Part shown: positions 13,015 through 25,912 of the stretch, piece after piece
Numbering within the stretch: position 1 is the first letter of the stretch
How the letters are laid out: each line of letters starts with the position of its first letter
Source: Halomonas sp. NO4
GTDB taxonomy: Bacteria > Pseudomonadota > Gammaproteobacteria > Pseudomonadales > Halomonadaceae
Length of the DNA stretch: 64,000 nucleotides
Assembly (NCBI RefSeq): GCF_010994375.1
Contig: NZ_WHMA01000004.1
Coordinates: 163,217-227,216, forward strand
Direction of reading: 5' to 3'
Position numbers and translations under genes: made by a program
Notes under the pieces: model-generated
What the model was told of the DNA's origin: nothing
What the model saw: only the letters and a program-made list of their open reading frames with translations
Database searches by the model: none

Positions 13015-13807
13015 TCACAGCACCCCCGGCGAGAGTAGCGCGAAGAGCGGCACCGCCGCGGTGAGGCTGTCGATGCGGTCGAGCACGCCGCCGTGGCCGG
13101 GCAGCAGCTGGCTGGAGTCCTTGATACCGCGGTGACGCTTGAGCATGCTCTCCAGGAGGTCGCCGAGCACCGAGACCAGCGTCACCACCGCCGTCACGAC
13201 GAGCAGGGCCACGCCGGTCGCCACGCCCAGCCCCTGCCAGGCAGCGAACACCAGGGCCAGGGCCAGCGTCACCGCCAGGCCGCCGGCCACGCCCTCCCAG
13301 CTCTTGCCGGGGCTGACCGCCGGCGCCAGCTTGCGCCGTCCCCAGGCTCGTCCGCTGAAGTAGGCGCCGATATCGGCTCCCCAGACGAGCAGCAGCACGA
13401 AGAGCAGCCAGACCCCGCCGGCGTCGCGCAGCACGTTGAACCCCACCCAGGCGGGCAGGAGCACCCACAGGCCCATGGCCAGGCGCCGCGGGGTCGACTG
13501 CCACTGGGCCACGCGCATCGGATAGCGCGTCACCCAAAAGAGATTGACCAGCCAGCCCGCCGCCCCCAGCCACAGCGGCCAGGTCGCGCGGGCGGCGCCG
13601 CTCGCCCACAGCAGGGCCATCAGCCCCGCCAGGGCGGCAAGCAGCAGGCCGCGCCGGGGCTGCGCCGTGACTCCCGCGAGGTTGGTCCACTCCCAGGCGG
13701 CGAGCAGCACGATGGCACCGGTGAACAGCGCAAAGGCTCCGCCGGTGAGCCCGAACAGCCCGCCCAGGGCGAGCGGCACCAGCCAGGCGGCGGTGACGAC
13801 GCGCCGC

Positions 13808-13815
<8 letters not shown>
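13015..13815 (-). CDS. cdsA: Phosphatidate cytidylyltransferase
   Basis: Makes CDP-diacylglycerol from phosphatidate and CTP at the inner membrane, the branch point for all phospholipids. The 266 residues form about seven to eight membrane helices. They end in the signature [30 protein letters not shown] and [38 protein letters not shown] at 13815 overlaps the last codons of uppS by eight bases; larger upstream starts would run through uppS. Family and position agree. Confidence 0.95.
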
Positions 13816-14575
<760 letters not shown>

Positions 14576-14630
14576 GGTGTCTCGTATCGCGGGAGTGGGC
14601 TGGGCCGGGCCGCGGCGGGCCCGGCGTGGC

Positions 14631-15188
14631 TCAGACCTGCAGCAGGTCGTGTTCCTTGCCTTCCAGCAGGCGGTCGATCTCGGCGATGTACTTGTCGGTG
14701 AGCTTCTGGATCATCTCCTCGCCCTGGTGCTGCTCGTCCTCGGTGATCTCCTTCTCCTTGAGCAGCGCCTTGATGTCGCCGTTGGCGTCACGGCGCACGT
14801 TGCGCACCGCCACCCGGGCATGCTCCGCCTCGCTGCGCGCCTGCTTGATGTACCCCTTGCGCGTCTCCTCGGTGAGCATCGGCATGGGCACGCGGATCAC
14901 GGTGCCGGCGCTCGCCGGGTTCAGACCCAGGTCGGAGCTGATGATCGCCTTCTCCACCTTGGGCACCATGTTCTGCTCCCAGGGCACCACGGAGAGGGTG
15001 CGGGCGTCCTCGACGTTGATCGAGGCGACCTGATTGAGCGGCACCTGGCTGCCGTAGTACTCCACGGTCACCGCATCGAGGATGCTCGAGTGGGCGCGTC
15101 CGGTGCGAATCTTGTTGAAGTTGGCATGAAGGGAGTCGAGGCTCTTCTTCATGCGCGTTTCGGCGTCTTTCTTGATGTCATCGATCAC
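14631..15188 (-). CDS. frr: Ribosome recycling factor
   Basis: Splits post-termination ribosomes together with EF-G. The 185 residues match the family along their whole length: [49 protein letters not shown] and [13 protein letters not shown]. The start is GTG at 15188 (V/M-I-D-D-I-K-K), which reproduces the E. coli N-terminus; GAGG lies nine bases upstream. It begins four bases after the pyrH stop. Confidence 0.97.
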   Translation of the reverse strand: MIDDIKKDAETRMKKSLDSLHANFNKIRTGRAHSSILDAVTVEYYGSQVPLNQVASINVEDARTLSVVPWEQNMVPKVEKAIISSDLGLNPASAGTVIRVPMPMLTEETRKGYIKQARSEAEHARVAVRNVRRDANGDIKALLKEKEITEDEQHQGEEMIQKLTDKYIAEIDRLLEGKEHDLLQV

Positions 15189-15192
15189 GGTG

Positions 15193-15978
15193 TCAACCTC
15201 TGTCTATCAGGGTGCCTTCCTTGCCGCCCACCACCAGGTTCAGCAGGGCGCCGGGCTTGTTCATGTTGAAGACGCGAACCGGCATGTCATGGTCCCGTAC
15301 CAGGCAGATGGCGGTCAAATCCATGACGCCGAGCTTCTGGTCGAGGGCATCGTCGTAGGTGAGCCGTTCGTACTTCACTGCCTCGGCGTGCTTCACCGGG
15401 TCCTTGTCGTAGACGCCGTCCACCTTGGTGGCCTTGACCACCACGTCGGCGTCGATCTCGATGCCGCGCAGACAGGCCGCCGAGTCGGTGGTGAAGAAGG
15501 GGTTGCCGGTACCGGCGGAAAACAGGACGACGTCGCCCGAAGTCAGGTAGCGGATGGCCGTGCGCCGGTCGTAGTGCTCGACCACGCCGCTCATGGGAAT
15601 CGCCGACATCACCCGCGAGCGAATGTTGGAGCGCTCCAGGGCGTCGCGCATGGCCAGGGCGTTCATCACCGTGGCCAGCATCCCCATGTGATCGCCGGTC
15701 ACCCGCTCCATGCCCGCCTCGTGCAGCGCTGCACCGCGGAACAGGTTGCCGCCACCGATGACGATGCCGACCTGGACGCCGATGCCCACCAGCTGCCCGA
15801 TCTCCAGCGCCATGCGATCGAGCACCTTGGGGTCGATGCCGAAGTCGGCGTCGCCGGTCAGCGCCTCGCCGGAGAGCTTGAGCAGGATGCGCTTGTACTT
15901 CGACTTCTCGCCACGCGACTTCTCGGCGCGGGGGGCGTCGGGTCGAGTCGGGACGTCACTGCGATCGGCACTGGGCAT
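15193..15978 (-). CDS. pyrH: Uridylate kinase
   Basis: Hexameric UMP kinase of the amino-acid-kinase fold, supplying UDP for nucleotides and UDP-sugars. It has 261 residues. [39 protein letters not shown] and [14 protein letters not shown] are diagnostic. ATG at 15978 has AGGAGA seven bases upstream and is preferred over an upstream start near 16014. It carries an N-terminal extension of about 27 polar residues ([20 protein letters not shown]) before the core, longer than in E. coli and probably disordered. Confidence 0.96.
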   Translation of the reverse strand: MPSADRSDVPTRPDAPRAEKSRGEKSKYKRILLKLSGEALTGDADFGIDPKVLDRMALEIGQLVGIGVQVGIVIGGGNLFRGAALHEAGMERVTGDHMGMLATVMNALAMRDALERSNIRSRVMSAIPMSGVVEHYDRRTAIRYLTSGDVVLFSAGTGNPFFTTDSAACLRGIEIDADVVVKATKVDGVYDKDPVKHAEAVKYERLTYDDALDQKLGVMDLTAICLVRDHDMPVRVFNMNKPGALLNLVVGGKEGTLIDRG

Positions 15979-16048
15979 GGGTGTCTCCTGGATCACCGTC
16001 GAATGGGTTGGCAAGGTTGGAATGGCCGTGGACGTGCCGGCCGGATAC

Positions 16049-16081
16049 GAGAAGGCGTGCGCTCGCGCGCACGCCCCTCTC
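16049..16081 (-). terminator. Stem-loop between tsf and pyrH
   Basis: GAGAAGGCGTGCG (16049-16061) pairs with CGCACGCCCCTCTC (16068-16081) across a six-base loop, with one bulged base. There is no clear U-run, so it may be a leaky attenuator or a processing/stability hairpin that lowers pyrH expression relative to tsf. Only the structure is directly visible. Confidence 0.5.
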
Positions 16082-16099
16082 GAGCTGGAATCTGAGACC

Positions 16100-16969
16100 T
16101 CAGCTACGGCCGGCCTGTTCCATCACTTCCTTGGCGAAGTCGACCTCTTCCTTCTCGATGCCCTCGCCCACCTCGAAGCGGGTGAAGCCAACCACCTCGC
16201 CACCGGCGGTCTTGGCGAACTCGGCCACCGTCTGGTTGGGATCCTTGACGAAGGGCTGCTCGGTCAGGCTGTTTTCCGCCAGGTACTTCTTGAGGCGGCC
16301 CTGGACCATCTTCTCGGCGATCTGCTCGGGCTTGCCGGCCATGTCGGGCTGGGCCAGGATGATCGCCTTCTCGGCGTCGAGCTTCTCCTGGGGCATGTCC
16401 TCGGGACGTGCCACGGCCGGGTTGATGGCGGCCACGTGCATGGCGACATCCTTGGCTACCTCGGCATTACCGCCCTTGAGCACGGTGAGCACGCCGATAC
16501 GGCCGCCGTGGACGTACTCGCCCACCACGCCGCCTTCCGGCGCCTCAACCACGGCGCAACGGCGCACGCCGATGTTCTCGCCGATCTTCTGCACCAGCTG
16601 CTCGCGGGCGGTCTCGAGCGCGCCCTCCATCACCGCAGCCACGTCTTCGATCTTGGCGGTGAAGAAGGCGTCGGCAATCTTGTCGGCGAAGGCCTTGAAG
16701 TTGTCGTCGCGGGCGACGAAGTCGGTCTCGGAGTTGATCTCGACCACCACGCCGTAGCGGCCGTCGTCGGCGACACGGGTCACCACGGCGCCTTCGGCGG
16801 CGGTGCGGCCGGCCTTCTTGGCGGCCTTGAGACCGGAGCTCTTGCGCAGGTTCTCGATGGCGACCTCGATGTCACCACCGGCTTCGGTGAGTGCCTTCTT
16901 GCACTCCATCATGCCGAGCCCGGTACGCTCGCGCAGTTCCTTGACCTGGGAGGCGCTGATCGCTGCCAT
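16100..16969 (-). CDS. tsf: Translation elongation factor Ts
   Basis: Nucleotide exchange factor that reloads EF-Tu with GTP. The 289 residues open [31 protein letters not shown], the invariant EF-Ts N-terminus with the [12 protein letters not shown] box. The core follows with [17 protein letters not shown] at 16969 is supported by AGAGGTAA upstream. It lies 83 bases after rpsB with a GC-rich hairpin between, as in the E. coli rpsB-tsf operon. Confidence 0.98.
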   Translation of the reverse strand: MAAISASQVKELRERTGLGMMECKKALTEAGGDIEVAIENLRKSSGLKAAKKAGRTAAEGAVVTRVADDGRYGVVVEINSETDFVARDDNFKAFADKIADAFFTAKIEDVAAVMEGALETAREQLVQKIGENIGVRRCAVVEAPEGGVVGEYVHGGRIGVLTVLKGGNAEVAKDVAMHVAAINPAVARPEDMPQEKLDAEKAIILAQPDMAGKPEQIAEKMVQGRLKKYLAENSLTEQPFVKDPNQTVAEFAKTAGGEVVGFTRFEVGEGIEKEEVDFAKEVMEQAGRS

Positions 16970-17016
16970 GGTAGTTACCTCTGGAAATGTTCGACCGGTG
17001 ATTGATCGCGGGAACC

Positions 17017-17040
17017 CAGCGGGGCCCAAGGGCCCCGCTG
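17017..17040 (-). terminator. Stem-loop between rpsB and tsf
   Basis: A perfect 11-bp stem, CAGCGGGGCCC paired with GGGCCCCGCTG (17017-17027 with 17030-17040), has only two unpaired bases at the tip, so in practice the loop is larger. There is no U-tract. It probably attenuates or stabilises the message between rpsB and tsf rather than ending it fully. Confidence 0.5.
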
Positions 17041-17052
17041 CGGCGATCGCGG

Positions 17053-17796
17053 TTACTCGGCGGCGGCGGCGTCGCCGCTCTCGCCCTCGGTGATCTCGAC
17101 GAACTCGTCAGGCCGGCCTTCCTTCGCCCGCGCGCAGGCGTCGGCGATGGCCTTGACGTAGATCTGGATGGCACGGATGGAGTCGTCATTGCCGGGAATG
17201 ACGTAGTCGACGCCGTCCGGGTCGGAGTTGGTGTCGACCACACCGATGACCGGAATCCCCAGCTTGTTGGCCTCGTTGATGGCGATGCGCTCATGGTCGA
17301 CGTCGATGACGAAGAGGGCGTCGGGCAGACCGCCCATCTCCTTGATGCCACCCACGCTGCGCTCGAGCTTGTCCTGCTCGCGGGTCGCCATCAGGACCTC
17401 TTTCTTGGTCAGCTTGTCGAAGGTGCCATCCTCGTGCATCGCTTCGAGTTCGCGCAGACGCTTGATCGAGACGCGGATGGTCTTGTAGTTGGTCAGCATG
17501 CCGCCCAGCCAGCGATGATTGACGAAGGGCTGGCCGACGCGAGTGGCCTCTTCTCTGATGATCTTGCTGGCGCTGCGCTTGGTGCCGACGAAGAGGATCT
17601 TGTTGTTGGCGGCCGCCATCTTCTCGACCACGTCGATGACCTCGTTGAGCGCCGGCAGAGTGTGCTCGAGGTTGATGATGTGGATCTTGTTACGGGCGCC
17701 GAAGATGAACTTGCTCATCTTCGGGTTCCAGTAACGGGTCTGGTGGCCGAAGTGGGCGCCTGCCTTGAGCAGGTCGCGCATGTTGACATGTGCCAT
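17053..17796 (-). CDS. rpsB: 30S ribosomal protein S2
   Basis: Small-subunit protein at the head-body junction, needed for S1 docking. It has 247 residues with [59 protein letters not shown] and [14 protein letters not shown], all S2 signatures. ATG at 17796 is preceded by AGGAGT. It is the first gene of the cluster running to dnaE, with a 200-base leader that could host S2 autoregulation as known in gammaproteobacteria. Confidence 0.98.
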   Translation of the reverse strand: MAHVNMRDLLKAGAHFGHQTRYWNPKMSKFIFGARNKIHIINLEHTLPALNEVIDVVEKMAAANNKILFVGTKRSASKIIREEATRVGQPFVNHRWLGGMLTNYKTIRVSIKRLRELEAMHEDGTFDKLTKKEVLMATREQDKLERSVGGIKEMGGLPDALFVIDVDHERIAINEANKLGIPVIGVVDTNSDPDGVDYVIPGNDDSIRAIQIYVKAIADACARAKEGRPDEFVEITEGESGDAAAAE

Positions 17797-17987
17797 GGAT
17801 GACTCCTGAAAAATCGGGTTAGGCCTCCACGCACCCCATGGATCCGACTGCCGGGGTGACCGCGGCAGCACCCGGGACCATGTGCCGGTGCATGTGTGTT
17901 TTCAAGGCTTGTGGGTCACGGCGCGCCAGGCGCCGACGCCGTCGCTGCGACAGAGACGCGACCGGGCCGGGGCCCGCCGGGTCGACA

Positions 17988-18016
17988 TTGCAGGAAAGCG
18001 CGCGGCTTTATACCAT
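17988..18016 (+). promoter_or_regulatory. Candidate map promoter
   Basis: TTGCAG (17988-17993), 17-base spacer, TACCAT (18011-18016) on the plus strand, ending 79 bases before map. It overlaps the divergent rpsB candidate, so the two could interfere. The match to sigma70 is moderate. The rest of the 299-base rpsB-map gap shows no further gene. Confidence 0.35.
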
Positions 18017-18035
18017 AGTTCGCCAACGAGATGAA
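18007..18035 (-). promoter_or_regulatory. Candidate rpsB promoter and long leader
   Basis: Minus strand TTCATC (18035-18030), 17-base spacer, TATAAA (18012-18007). Transcription would start near 18000 and leave an rpsB leader of about 200 bases. Gammaproteobacterial rpsB leaders fold into an S2-binding autoregulatory structure; the length here is compatible, but I did not verify the fold. Confidence 0.4.
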
Positions 18036-18095
18036 GTCGCCCGCCGCCTGCCCCGCCGCTCTCCCGGGCGATCCACCCCTCTGAACCGAGACCCC

Positions 18096-18887
18096 ATGAA
18101 CATTCCCATCAAGACGCCCGACGAGATCGAGAAGATGCGCGAGGCCGGCCGCCAGGCGGCCAGCGTGCTGGAGATGATCACCCCCCGCGTCGTGGCCGGC
18201 GTCTCCACCGGCGAGCTCGACCGCCTGTGCCACGACTATATCGTCCACGAGCTGGGCTCCACGCCCGCCCCGCTCGACTACCACGGCTTTCCCAAGTCGA
18301 TCTGCACCTCGATCAACCACGTGGTGTGCCACGGCATCCCCGATGACGCCAAGAGGCTCAGGAAGGGCGACATCATGAACATCGACGTCACCGTGAAGAC
18401 CGCCGACGGCTACCACGGCGACTCCAGCATGATGTTCATCGTCGGCGAGACCATCCAGGGCGAGCGGCTGTGCCGCGTCACCCAGGAATGCCTGTACCGC
18501 AGCATCGCCCGGGTACGCCCCGGCGTGCGTCTCTCCGAGCTCGCCCGCGCCATCCAGGAGCATGCCGAGGCCAACGGCTACTCGGTGGTGCGCGACTTCT
18601 GCGGCCACGGCATCGGTGCCGGCTTCCACGAGGACCCGCAGATCCTGCACTACGACGGCTATGCCCCCGAGGCGGACGCCACGCTCGCCGCCGGCATGTG
18701 CTTCACCATCGAGCCGATGATCAACGCCGGCAAGTACCAGACCAAGGTGCTGCGCGACGGCTGGACCGCCGTGACCCGCGACAAGAGTCTCTCCGCTCAG
18801 TGGGAGCACACCCTGCTGGTCACCGAGAGCGGCGTGGAAGTGCTCACCGCCCGCGGCGACGAAGACTTCGCCCTCCTCGACCGCTGA
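18096..18887 (+). CDS. map: Methionine aminopeptidase, type I
   Basis: Removes the initiator Met from nascent proteins; binuclear metal enzyme. It has 263 residues. HGFPKSICTSINHVVCHGIP, the metal ligands D in MNIDVTVKTADGYHGDSS, CGHGIGAGFHEDPQILHY and TIEPMINAG are the pita-bread-fold signatures. ATG at 18096 gives the family start MNIPIKTPDEIEKMREAG. It is divergent from rpsB, the usual arrangement, and precedes glnD by 11 bases. Confidence 0.97.
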   Translation: MNIPIKTPDEIEKMREAGRQAASVLEMITPRVVAGVSTGELDRLCHDYIVHELGSTPAPLDYHGFPKSICTSINHVVCHGIPDDAKRLRKGDIMNIDVTVKTADGYHGDSSMMFIVGETIQGERLCRVTQECLYRSIARVRPGVRLSELARAIQEHAEANGYSVVRDFCGHGIGAGFHEDPQILHYDGYAPEADATLAAGMCFTIEPMINAGKYQTKVLRDGWTAVTRDKSLSAQWEHTLLVTESGVEVLTARGDEDFALLDR

Positions 18888-18898
18888 GTCGATCGCCC

Positions 18899-21580
18899 AT
18901 GCTCCTGCATCATTACCGCTTCGTACCCGACGAGTCGCTGTTCGACGCCGAGACTTTCCGCGCCGAACTCACCGGCAGCCGCTCGCCCATCGCCCCCTTC
19001 AAGGCGGCGCTGCGCGACATCCAGGCTCGCCTCGACGAGCGCTTCCATGCCGGCGCCGACATCCGCGACCTGGTGCACGGACGGGCCTGGTGCCTGGACC
19101 GGCTGCTGGCCATCGCCTGGGACCAGCACGACTGGCCCGACGACGGTATCGCCCTGCTCGCCGTGGGCGGCTACGGGCGTGGCGAGCTGCACCCGCACTC
19201 CGACGTCGACCTGCAGCTGCTGCTCGAAAACGATGACGACACGCCCTACCGCGAGGCGCTGACGGCCTTTATCACCTTCCTGTGGGACATCGGCCTGGAG
19301 ATCGGCCACAGCGTCAGGTCGCTCGCCGACTGCGAGCGGGAGGCCGCGGCCGATATCACGGTGATGACCAACCTGCAGGAGTCGCGCACCCTGGCCGGCC
19401 CCGAACGGCTGCGACAGGCGATGCAGGAGCGCCTGGCCACCGACCGGCTGTGGCCGGCCGACCGCTTCTTCGAGGCCAAGTGGCAGGAGCAGATCACCCG
19501 CCATCACCGTTTCAACAACTCCGAATACCACCTCGAGCCCAACATCAAGAGCTCGCCCGGCGGGCTGCGCGACATCCAGATGATCGGCTGGGTGGCCAAG
19601 CGCCACTTCGGCAGCCAGCGCTACGAGGACCTGGTTGCCGGCGGCTTCATGAACGACGCCGAGCTGCGCATCCTGAGCCAGGGCCAGGCCTTCCTGTGGC
19701 AGGTGCGCTACGCCCTGCACATGCTCACCGACCGCGCCGAGGACCGCCTGCTGTTCGACCACCAGCGCACCATCGCCGAGCTGTTCGGCTTCACCGACAC
19801 CCCGGAGCGACTCGCCGTCGAGCAGTTCATGAAGCGCTACTACCGCCACGTCACGGCGCTCGCCGGGCTTAACGACATGCTGCTGCAGCACTTCGACGAG
19901 GCGATCCTGCGCGGCGGCGAAACCCTGCCGACGGTGCCTCTCAACGAGCGCTTCGAGATCAAGGGCGGCTACATCCAGGCGCGCTCGCGGGCGGTGTTCC
20001 GCGAATCGCCTGCCGCGCTGCTCGAGCTCTTTCAGCTGATGGCCGAGCACCCGGAGATCGAGGGCGTGCGCGCCGACACCATCCGCCTGATCCGCGACCA
20101 TCGCCACCTGATCGACGACCTCTACCGCGACGACCCACACCATCAGCAGCTGTTCATGGCGCTGCTGCGTTCCGGCGGCAACGTAGCCCGCCAGCTGCGG
20201 CGCATGAACCGCTACGGCGTGCTCGGCAAGTACCTGCCGGAGTTCGGCCAGGCAGTGGGGCTGATGCAGCACGACCTCTTCCACATCTACACCGTGGATG
20301 CCCACACCCTGCGCCTGCTCAAGTGCATCCAGCGCTTCCGCGAGCCCGAGGCGCACGACGAGTTTCCGGTGGCGGCCACCCTGGTGCACCAGTTGCCCAA
20401 GCTGGAGCTGTTGTGGATCGCCGGGCTCTACCACGATATCGGCAAGGGCCGCGGCGGCGACCACTCGGAGATCGGCGCCCGTGACGTCGCGCGCTTCGCC
20501 GAGCGCCACGACCTCTCGCCGCGCGACACCCGCCTGGTGAGCTGGCTGGTCGAGCACCACCTGCTGATGTCGATGGTCGCCCAGAAGCGCGACATCACCG
20601 ACCCCGACGTGATCGCCGACTTCGCCGGCGTGGTGCGCGACGAGACGCGCCTCGACTACCTCTACGTGCTGACGGTGGCCGACATCACCGCCACCAACCC
20701 CACGCTGTGGAACGGCTGGCGCGCCTCGCTGCTGCGCCAGTTGCACGCCGGAACCAAACGCGCCCTGCGCCGCGGCCTGGAGAACCCGCTGGACCGCGAC
20801 GACTGGGTGCGCGAGACGCGTGCCGAGGCGCGCTCGCTGCTGGCCACCGTGGGCGCCGACCTGGCCCGCGTCGAGCAACTCTGGGAGTCCCTCGGCGAGG
20901 ACTACTTCCTGCAGTACGCGCCCAGCGAGATCGTCTGGCAGACCCAGGGCATCCTGGCCCACGGCGACAGCCCGCTGCCGCTGATCCTGGTCAGCCCTCC
21001 CGCCGACGAGCTGGCCGACGGCGGCACCAAGGTGTTCATCCACACCCGCTCGGTGGATGACCTTTTCGCCGCCACCGCCGCCGCCATGGAGCAGCTGGGG
21101 CTTTCCATCCACGACGCGCGCATCGCCACCTCCAGCAACGAGCGGACGCTCAACACCTTCATCGTGCTCGACGACCAGGGGCGCGCCATCCGCGACCCCG
21201 AGCACCTCGAGGCAATACGCCGCCACCTGGTGGAGGAGCTCGACGACCCCGACGACTACCCGCAGATCGTCACCCGCCACACGCCGCGCCAGCTGCGCCA
21301 CTTCAAGGTGCCCACCGAGGTGCTCATCGAGCAGGATCCGGCCAACGAGCGTACCCTGCTCGAGCTGACCGCCCCCGACCGCCCCGGCCTGCTGGCCCGG
21401 GTGGGGCGCATCTTCATGGAGCAGGACATCGCCCTCTCAGCGGCCAAGATCGCCACCCTGGGCGAGCGGGTAGAGGACGTCTTCTTCATCACCGACAAGC
21501 GCGGGGCGCCGATCACCGATCCCGAGCGCCAGCAGCGCCTGCGCGAGCGCCTCGTTGCAATGCTCGACGCGACTGGCTAG
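18899..21580 (+). CDS. glnD: PII uridylyltransferase / uridylyl-removing enzyme
   Basis: Nitrogen sensor: uridylylates PII when glutamine is low and removes UMP when it is high. It has 893 residues, in order: nucleotidyltransferase domain (GGYGRGELHPHSDVD, D102 and D104), a linking domain with HLEPNIKSSPGGLRD, HD domain (LYHDIGKGRGGDHSE near 513), and two C-terminal ACT domains at about 710-890 (LLELTAPDRPGLLARVGRIF). Length matches E. coli (890). ATG at 18899 is 11 bases after map; the context SPMLLHHYRFV sets the start. Confidence 0.97.
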   Translation: MLLHHYRFVPDESLFDAETFRAELTGSRSPIAPFKAALRDIQARLDERFHAGADIRDLVHGRAWCLDRLLAIAWDQHDWPDDGIALLAVGGYGRGELHPHSDVDLQLLLENDDDTPYREALTAFITFLWDIGLEIGHSVRSLADCEREAAADITVMTNLQESRTLAGPERLRQAMQERLATDRLWPADRFFEAKWQEQITRHHRFNNSEYHLEPNIKSSPGGLRDIQMIGWVAKRHFGSQRYEDLVAGGFMNDAELRILSQGQAFLWQVRYALHMLTDRAEDRLLFDHQRTIAELFGFTDTPERLAVEQFMKRYYRHVTALAGLNDMLLQHFDEAILRGGETLPTVPLNERFEIKGGYIQARSRAVFRESPAALLELFQLMAEHPEIEGVRADTIRLIRDHRHLIDDLYRDDPHHQQLFMALLRSGGNVARQLRRMNRYGVLGKYLPEFGQAVGLMQHDLFHIYTVDAHTLRLLKCIQRFREPEAHDEFPVAATLVHQLPKLELLWIAGLYHDIGKGRGGDHSEIGARDVARFAERHDLSPRDTRLVSWLVEHHLLMSMVAQKRDITDPDVIADFAGVVRDETRLDYLYVLTVADITATNPTLWNGWRASLLRQLHAGTKRALRRGLENPLDRDDWVRETRAEARSLLATVGADLARVEQLWESLGEDYFLQYAPSEIVWQTQGILAHGDSPLPLILVSPPADELADGGTKVFIHTRSVDDLFAATAAAMEQLGLSIHDARIATSSNERTLNTFIVLDDQGRAIRDPEHLEAIRRHLVEELDDPDDYPQIVTRHTPRQLRHFKVPTEVLIEQDPANERTLLELTAPDRPGLLARVGRIFMEQDIALSAAKIATLGERVEDVFFITDKRGAPITDPERQQRLRERLVAMLDATG

Positions 21581-21616
21581 CGTCACGCTGCCGGGGCAGG
21601 CCACCCCTCCCCGCGT

Positions 21617-21645
21617 TTGAGGCCCGCCCCGCGCTTCCCTATAAT
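21617..21645 (+). promoter_or_regulatory. Strong sigma70 promoter for the dapC operon
   Basis: TTGAGG (21617-21622), exactly 17 bases, then a perfect TATAAT (21640-21645). The start site is predicted near 21652, about 50 bases before dapC. This is one of the two best promoters in the window and separates glnD from dapC-yffB-dapD-dapE. Confidence 0.7.
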
Positions 21646-21702
21646 TGTCGCTTTGCCCGCGCCTCACACAACGACGCCGGCCCACGGCGCACCTGGACAC
21701 CC

Positions 21703-22905
21703 ATGAATCCCGATCTCGACGCCCTGCACCCCTACCCCTTCGAGAAGCTCGCCGCGCTCAAGGCCGGCGTCACGCCGCCCGCAGGGCTCGCGCCCATCCC
21801 GCTGACCATCGGCGAGCCCCGGCATGTTCCCTATGCAGCGGCACTCGAGACCCTGCAGGCACACCTCGCAGAGATAGGCCGCTACCCGGCCACCGCCGGT
21901 ACGCCCGAGCTGCGCCGGGCCATCGCCGACTGGGCCACCCAGCGTTTCTCGCTGACCGCCGGCCTCGACCCCGACGCCCAGGTTCTCCCGGTGAACGGCA
22001 CCCGCGAGGCGATCTTCGCCTTCGTGCAGGCGGCGCTGGACCGCACGCGCCCGGCGAAGGTGGCCATGCCCAACCCCTTCTACCAGATCTACGAGGGCGC
22101 CACCCTGCTCGCCGGGGGCACGCCTTACTACCTGGCCTGCCGCGCCGAGACGGGCTTTCGCCCCGACCTTGCCAGCGTGCCCGCCGAGGTATGGCGCGAG
22201 GTGCAGATCCTCTTCGTCTGCTCGCCGGGCAATCCCAGCGGCGCGGTGATGCCGCTGACCGATTACCAGACGCTGATCGAACTGGCCGACGAGCACGACT
22301 TCATCATCGCCTCCGACGAATGCTACTCCGAGCTCTACCTGGACGAGGACACTCCACCGTCGGGGCTGCTCGAAGCCTGCGCGGCACTCGGCCGCCACGA
22401 CTACCGCCGCTGCCTGGTCTTCCACTCTCTCTCCAAGCGCTCCAACCTGCCGGGACTGCGCTCCGGATTCGTGGCCGGCGACGCCGCGCTGATCGCCCCC
22501 TTCAAGCGCTACCGCACCTACCACGGCTGCGCCATGTCGCTGCCGGTGCAGCACGCATCCATCGCCGCCTGGGCCGACGAGGCCCATGTACGCGCCAACC
22601 GCGATGCCTACCGCGCCACCTTCGCTGCCGTCACCGCTGAACTCGCGCCGGTCCTTGATTTTCCCGCGCCCGAGGCCAGTTTCTACCTGTGGCCGGCGGT
22701 TCCCGGCGGTGACGACGAGGCCTTTGCCCGAGCCCTGTTCGCCGAGGAGAACGTCAGCGTGCTGCCCGGCGCCTACATGGGGCGTCCCGGCCCCGATGGC
22801 GTCAACCCCGGCGCCGGCCGGGTACGCCTGGCGCTGGTGGCCGACGCGGGCGCCGCCCGGGAAGCTGCCCAACGCATTCGACGGTTTCTCGAAAGGAGCG
22901 CATGA
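21703..22905 (+). CDS. dapC: Succinyldiaminopimelate transaminase
   Basis: PLP-dependent class I aminotransferase that makes N-succinyl-LL-DAP in lysine/DAP synthesis. The 400 residues open HPYPFEKLAALKAGV, with PLTIGEP, RYPATAGTPELRRAIADW, VCSPGNPSGAV, ASDECYSELY and the PLP lysine in FHSLSKRSNLPGLRSGF. This matches the Pseudomonas DapC type; E. coli uses ArgD for this step. Next to dapD and dapE, the substrate assignment is safe. The 3' end overlaps yffB by four bases. Confidence 0.95.
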   Translation: MNPDLDALHPYPFEKLAALKAGVTPPAGLAPIPLTIGEPRHVPYAAALETLQAHLAEIGRYPATAGTPELRRAIADWATQRFSLTAGLDPDAQVLPVNGTREAIFAFVQAALDRTRPAKVAMPNPFYQIYEGATLLAGGTPYYLACRAETGFRPDLASVPAEVWREVQILFVCSPGNPSGAVMPLTDYQTLIELADEHDFIIASDECYSELYLDEDTPPSGLLEACAALGRHDYRRCLVFHSLSKRSNLPGLRSGFVAGDAALIAPFKRYRTYHGCAMSLPVQHASIAAWADEAHVRANRDAYRATFAAVTAELAPVLDFPAPEASFYLWPAVPGGDDEAFARALFAEENVSVLPGAYMGRPGPDGVNPGAGRVRLALVADAGAAREAAQRIRRFLERSA

Positions 22906-23243
22906 TGCTGACCCTGTTCACCATCAAGAACTGCGACACCTGCCGCAAGGCGCGCCAGGCGCTGGATCGCCGGGGGCTGCCCTACCAGGTGCACGACCTG
23001 CGCGAGGACGGCCTCTCGGCGCCGCTGCTCGAACACATCCTGCACCGGGTACCGGTGATGACGCTGCTCAACACGCGCAGCACCACCTGGCGCAACCTGC
23101 CCGATGCGGAAAAACAGGACGTGGACGCCAACTCGGCCCGTGAGCTGATGCTCGCCCACCCCACCCTGCTCAAGCGGCCCCTGCTCGACACCGGCGACGA
23201 TATCCTGGTCGGCTACCGCGAGGGCGATTACGACAAGCTGTAG
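22902..23243 (+). CDS. yffB: ArsC/Spx-family protein (YffB-like)
   Basis: A small thioredoxin-fold protein of 113 residues with FTIKNCDTCRKARQAL (C11, C14) and the later RSTTWRNL and KRPLLD segments of the ArsC/Spx superfamily. In E. coli the homologue yffB also sits beside dapE. Its biochemical role is unsettled; a glutathione-dependent reductase has been suggested. It starts ATG at 22902, overlapping the dapC stop as ATGA, so it is co-translated with the lysine genes. True arsenate reduction is not implied. Confidence 0.85.
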   Translation: MMLTLFTIKNCDTCRKARQALDRRGLPYQVHDLREDGLSAPLLEHILHRVPVMTLLNTRSTTWRNLPDAEKQDVDANSARELMLAHPTLLKRPLLDTGDDILVGYREGDYDKL

Positions 23244-23307
23244 GGCGACCGGCCACGCCAGCCGCCCGCCCCGACTTCCACGACCCCCTGCCAGAGGACA
23301 CCACCCC

Positions 23308-25492
<2,185 letters not shown>

Positions 25493-25509
25493 GCCACCGA
25501 GAGAGCGCC

Positions 25510-25908
25510 ATGACGCCCAGCGACGCCCCCTACCCGGACATCGAGATCTACCTCGCCAAGGCGCCCCTCGACGCCCTGAACGCCTGGCTGGGGGAGGTGC
25601 TGGACGCCGCCCCGCTGCGCAGCGCGGGACGCCACCAGTGGCAGGCCCGCGGGCATCACGACGGACACACCGTGCCGGTGCTGCTGGTGGAGCGCGCCGC
25701 CGATGGCTTCGCTAGCCTGTGGTTCGACAGCGCCCACAGCCCCTGGCCGCGCGACGTCGACTGCGCACGCGAGGCCGCCGTCCGACTCGCCTGCGAGGTA
25801 CGCTGCTCGCTGGGCGGCTGGCAACCCGGCGACGACCCCGACCGCTTCTGGCAGGTGCTGCCCGACGGCACGGAGCAGGCAATCGACTGGCCCGACTCCG
25901 GCCAGTAG
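25510..25908 (+). CDS. Uncharacterised protein downstream of dapE
   Basis: I do not recognise this 132-residue protein. It starts at 25510 with GAGAGAGC upstream, 17 bases after dapE, and is followed at once by a strong terminator, so it is probably the last gene of the dap operon. It is soluble-looking, with no signal peptide or membrane helix, rich in Trp and His, and has a pair of cysteines in DCAREAAVRLACEVRCS. Codon use is like the neighbours. No catalytic motif stands out. Confidence 0.75.
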   Translation: MTPSDAPYPDIEIYLAKAPLDALNAWLGEVLDAAPLRSAGRHQWQARGHHDGHTVPVLLVERAADGFASLWFDSAHSPWPRDVDCAREAAVRLACEVRCSLGGWQPGDDPDRFWQVLPDGTEQAIDWPDSGQ

Positions 25909-25912
25909 CCAC

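Noticed and set aside
18797-21301. An 834-codon minus-strand frame
   Set aside because: Antisense of glnD; low-complexity composition, no domain, and the plus-strand protein is complete.
22902-23243. Arsenate reductase
   Set aside because: Belongs to the broader ArsC/Spx superfamily, sits in the dap operon as yffB does in E. coli, and no ars genes are near.
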